A DNA stretch of 60,351 nt from Flavobacterium cheongpyeongense (lineage in GTDB: Bacteria; Bacteroidota; Bacteroidia; Flavobacteriales; Flavobacteriaceae), in contig NZ_QJHK01000027.1 in assembly GCF_003202435.1 (NCBI RefSeq), forward strand, positions 1 through 60,351, read 5' to 3'. Positions 60,246-60,351 of the stretch are shown one piece after another. Under the pieces are notes generated by a model that was given only the letters and a program-made list of their open reading frames with translations, searched no databases and was not told the origin of the DNA. How positions within the stretch are numbered: position 1 is the first letter of the stretch; every line of letters begins with the position of its first letter. Position numbers and translations under genes: made by a program.

Positions 60246-60351
60246 TTCGTTTTGTTAAATATTGTATATTTTTAGATACTTAACGAGGTTCTATCTTGCT
60301 TTAGCTTGTTTTTTAGTATTGTCATTAGAATTCAATAAATGGAAAATATAA
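60216..60351 (-). repeat. Degenerate repeat, inverted partner of 33-170
   Basis: Read on the minus strand this region aligns nearly gap-free with 33-170 (GAATTCT, AAAACAAGCT, AACCTCGT and ATTATTTAT-CGGACAACAATG blocks in order). It continues to the window edge, so its full extent is not visible. Its inner end runs into the broken hydrolase gene. Confidence 0.5.

Overview
The window looks like chromosomal DNA of a Flavobacterium or close relative (Flavobacteriaceae, Bacteroidota). The signs are AT-rich DNA with almost no Shine-Dalgarno sites, many Bacteroidota-type -7 promoter elements (TAnnTTTG) just upstream of genes, a type IX secretion sorting tail, a TonB receptor/DUF4249 pair, a FecI-FecR-TonB-receptor cassette, monomeric NADP-isocitrate dehydrogenase and leucine dehydrogenase. 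No tRNA, rRNA, CRISPR array or intact mobile element was seen.

Layout. 1-1.1 kb: decayed IS1595/ISXO2-type transposase. 1.1-5 kb: small secreted, lipoprotein and unknown genes and an esterase. 5-10 kb: gene remnants, then a TonB receptor with its DUF4249 lipoprotein, a GyrI-like and a DinB-like protein. 10-14.7 kb: housekeeping genes (thiamine pyrophosphokinase, trmD, rplS with a structured leader, icd). 14.8-16.6 kb: an accessory island with an ApeA-type HEPN anti-phage protein and a frameshifted small membrane/coiled-coil companion. 16.7-28 kb: yifB/comM, a Gfo/Idh oxidoreductase, an ammonium transporter, tilS-dsbD, uvrB, rlmF. 28-30.6 kb: a lipoprotein archaemetzincin, a broken FMN reductase and a repeat-containing lipoprotein. 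30.9-38.5 kb: a cell-surface-signalling locus (ECF sigma, FecR, STN-type TonB receptor) running into an OB-fold protein, DUF5777, a c-type cytochrome lipoprotein, YceI, an ankyrin protein and a secreted DOMON-like protein. 38.7-42 kb: KdgF-like cupin, MFS transporter plus class D beta-lactamase, and a cyclophilin-FKBP fusion. 42-50.8 kb: thioredoxin-like protein, hydrolases, csaA, DUF3276, an ABC exporter, leucine dehydrogenase, nusB, yajC, pepT. 51-60 kb: an FGE-family protein, DUF6515, pyrD, satD with a broken DUF3307 partner, HMG-CoA lyase, guaB, an L,D-transpeptidase and a broken alpha/beta hydrolase.

Most notable: (1) an array of alternating TATTAC/GTAATA hexamers phased at exactly 14 bp upstream of satD, a likely operator; (2) three copies of TAGGGTA-N15-GTTTT around the ECF sigma locus, a candidate sigma-specific promoter joining the sensor genes to the cytochrome/YceI/DOMON genes; (3) the ApeA-like defence locus; (4) a dispersed structured intergenic repeat near 10.7 and 56.9 kb; (5) gene decay by frameshift, nonsense mutation or truncation at six or seven loci; (6) an inverted, degenerate similarity between the two ends of the window.

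All functions are assigned from recalled family features and motifs read by eye; no database search was run.
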